DNA from: Bacillota bacterium
Lineage (GTDB): Bacteria > Bacillota_G > SHA-98 > UBA4971
Length of the DNA: 7,744 nt
Direction: 5' to 3'
Assembly (NCBI GenBank): GCA_012512055.1
Contig: JAAZEW010000256.1
Coordinates: forward strand, 1 to 7,744
Made by a program: the position numbers and the translations under genes. Every line of letters begins with the position of its first letter. The first letter of the stretch is position 1. The notes under the pieces were generated by a model that was given only the letters and a program-made list of their open reading frames with translations, was not told the origin of the DNA and did not search any database. Positions 6,732 through 7,744 of this stretch are shown here, in pieces.

Positions 6732-6761
6732 ATTAGGCGGGAGAGGGGTTTTGGTTCGGCA

Positions 6762-7724
6762 ATGGGTAAATCGCTTGTAGCAGGTGTCGATCTGGGCGGA
6801 ACAAAGATAGCGACTGCTGTTGCAGATCTTGGGGGCTCGCTCCTTTCAAAGGTGATCAAGCCCACTTGCCCGCAGCGGGGCGTGGATGCCGTAGTTGACT
6901 CAATTGTGGCGAGTGTTGAGGAAGCAGCCGCTTCAGCCGGAGCTTCCATGGGGGACATCAGGTCGGTCGGTATCGGAAGCCCGGGGCCGGTTGATCCGGA
7001 GTCAGGCACAGTAATCTTCGCGCCGAATCTTATGTGGCATAGCGTGCCGATCGTTCAAATGCTCACGGAAATCCTGGATTTACCTGTATGCCTGGAAAAT
7101 GACGCTAATGTTGCAGGGCTCGGCGAGTACCGGTTCGGGGCGGGTAAAGGGTCCAAGAACATGGTATACATTACTGTCAGTACCGGAGTAGGGGGCGGCC
7201 TTATCCTGGGCGGAAAAATCCACGCCGGCTCATTTGGTATGGCAGGCGAGGTAGGCCACATGACCATTGTCAACGACGGGCCGCTCTGCGGTTGTGGGAA
7301 TCAAGGGTGCCTTGAAGCTTTGGCTGCAGGACCTGCAATTGCCAGGAAGGCACAGGCTTGCATATTACACGGCGAGGATACGATAATGAAAGACATGGTG
7401 GGGGGCTGTGTTGAGAACATTACAGCGAAAACAGTGGGCGAGGCTGCTGCCCGCGGCGATATTCCTGCGAGAGAAATAATTTACAAGACAGGGGAATACT
7501 TGGGAATAGGAGTGGCTAACCTGATTAATGTCATTAACCCTGATACGATAGTAATTGGCGGAGGCGTCTCAAACATGGGAGAACTCCTTCTTACGCCACT
7601 GCGCCGAGCAGCGGAGAGACGTGCGATAAAGGCGGCTTTCGAAAAAGTAAGGATAGTTAAGGCGGAACTTGCATCTGAAGCAGGTTTAGTTGGGGCGGTA
7701 TGCTTAGCTTTGGGACAAGTCTAG
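6762..7724 (+). CDS. ROK-family glucokinase
   Basis: This is a 320-residue cytoplasmic sugar kinase, expected to phosphorylate glucose at C6 with ATP. The phosphate-binding DLGGTK is at 10-15. The LENDAN motif has the catalytic base D114. STGVGGG is at 140-146, and E163 and H166 in EVGHMTI contribute to sugar and zinc binding. The ROK zinc motif CGCGNQGCLE has C176, C178 and C183, which with H166 complete the usual site. A second glycine-rich segment, VIGGGVS, is at about 264-270. An intact zinc site and catalytic residues, with no N-terminal helix-turn-helix, mark it as an enzyme and not a ROK repressor. The ATG at 6762 is 13 bases after GAGGGG (6743-6748), a loose spacing with no better in-frame start nearby, so translation may depend partly on coupling to the isomerase 30 bases upstream. 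Some ROK kinases also accept mannose or glucosamine; glucose is the most likely substrate here. Confidence 0.92.
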   Translation: MGKSLVAGVDLGGTKIATAVADLGGSLLSKVIKPTCPQRGVDAVVDSIVASVEEAAASAGASMGDIRSVGIGSPGPVDPESGTVIFAPNLMWHSVPIVQMLTEILDLPVCLENDANVAGLGEYRFGAGKGSKNMVYITVSTGVGGGLILGGKIHAGSFGMAGEVGHMTIVNDGPLCGCGNQGCLEALAAGPAIARKAQACILHGEDTIMKDMVGGCVENITAKTVGEAAARGDIPAREIIYKTGEYLGIGVANLINVINPDTIVIGGGVSNMGELLLTPLRRAAERRAIKAAFEKVRIVKAELASEAGLVGAVCLALGQV

Positions 7725-7744
7725 GTATGAGCTCATTAGTTTTC

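Overview
The window holds a bacterial sugar-uptake and sugar-phosphorylation cluster in which every gene lies on the + strand. In order it carries: the C-terminal part of a LacI-type repressor (its DNA-binding end lies before the window); a complete carbohydrate ABC importer (secreted binding protein, two MalF/MalG-like permeases, one MalK/MsmK/UgpC-type ATPase); a bifunctional phosphoglucose/phosphomannose isomerase; and a ROK-family glucokinase. About 90% of the sequence is coding. I see no RNA gene, mobile element, CRISPR array or attachment site.

How the genes fit together: the binding protein captures a sugar outside the membrane, the two permeases form the channel, and the ATPase drives import. 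The ROK kinase would then phosphorylate free glucose (perhaps mannose) at C6. The isomerase would convert glucose-6-P or mannose-6-P to fructose-6-P for glycolysis. The LacI-type protein is the obvious local regulator. No glycoside hydrolase or phosphorylase is present, so the imported sugar is either a monosaccharide or an oligosaccharide cleaved by an enzyme encoded elsewhere. The exact substrate cannot be read from the sequence.

Layout: 2-835 repressor fragment; 836-920 short promoter/operator region; 921-2180 binding protein; 2181-2267 gap with a long hairpin; 2268-3293 permease 1 (TTG start preferred); 3290-4186 permease 2 (ATGA overlap); 4187-4390 a 204-base gap with nested and competing stem-loops; 4391-5491 ATPase; 5492-5621 gap with a probable intrinsic terminator; 5622-6731 isomerase; 6762-7722/7724 kinase; 7725-7744 nothing recognisable.

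Organism: a bacterium of roughly 50% GC that uses ATA (Ile) and AGA/AGG (Arg) codons freely. This is common in anaerobic and thermophilic lineages and unlike enterobacteria. The binding protein has a signal-peptidase-I type leader with no lipobox cysteine, which points to a diderm cell (for example Thermotogota or Synergistota) rather than a typical monoderm Firmicute. This is inference, and I cannot name the genus.

The gene content is conventional. The parts most worth a second look are the three structured intergenic regions, which appear to split one gene cluster into differently expressed segments, and the dedicated bifunctional isomerase in the cluster. I found no convincing undescribed system.
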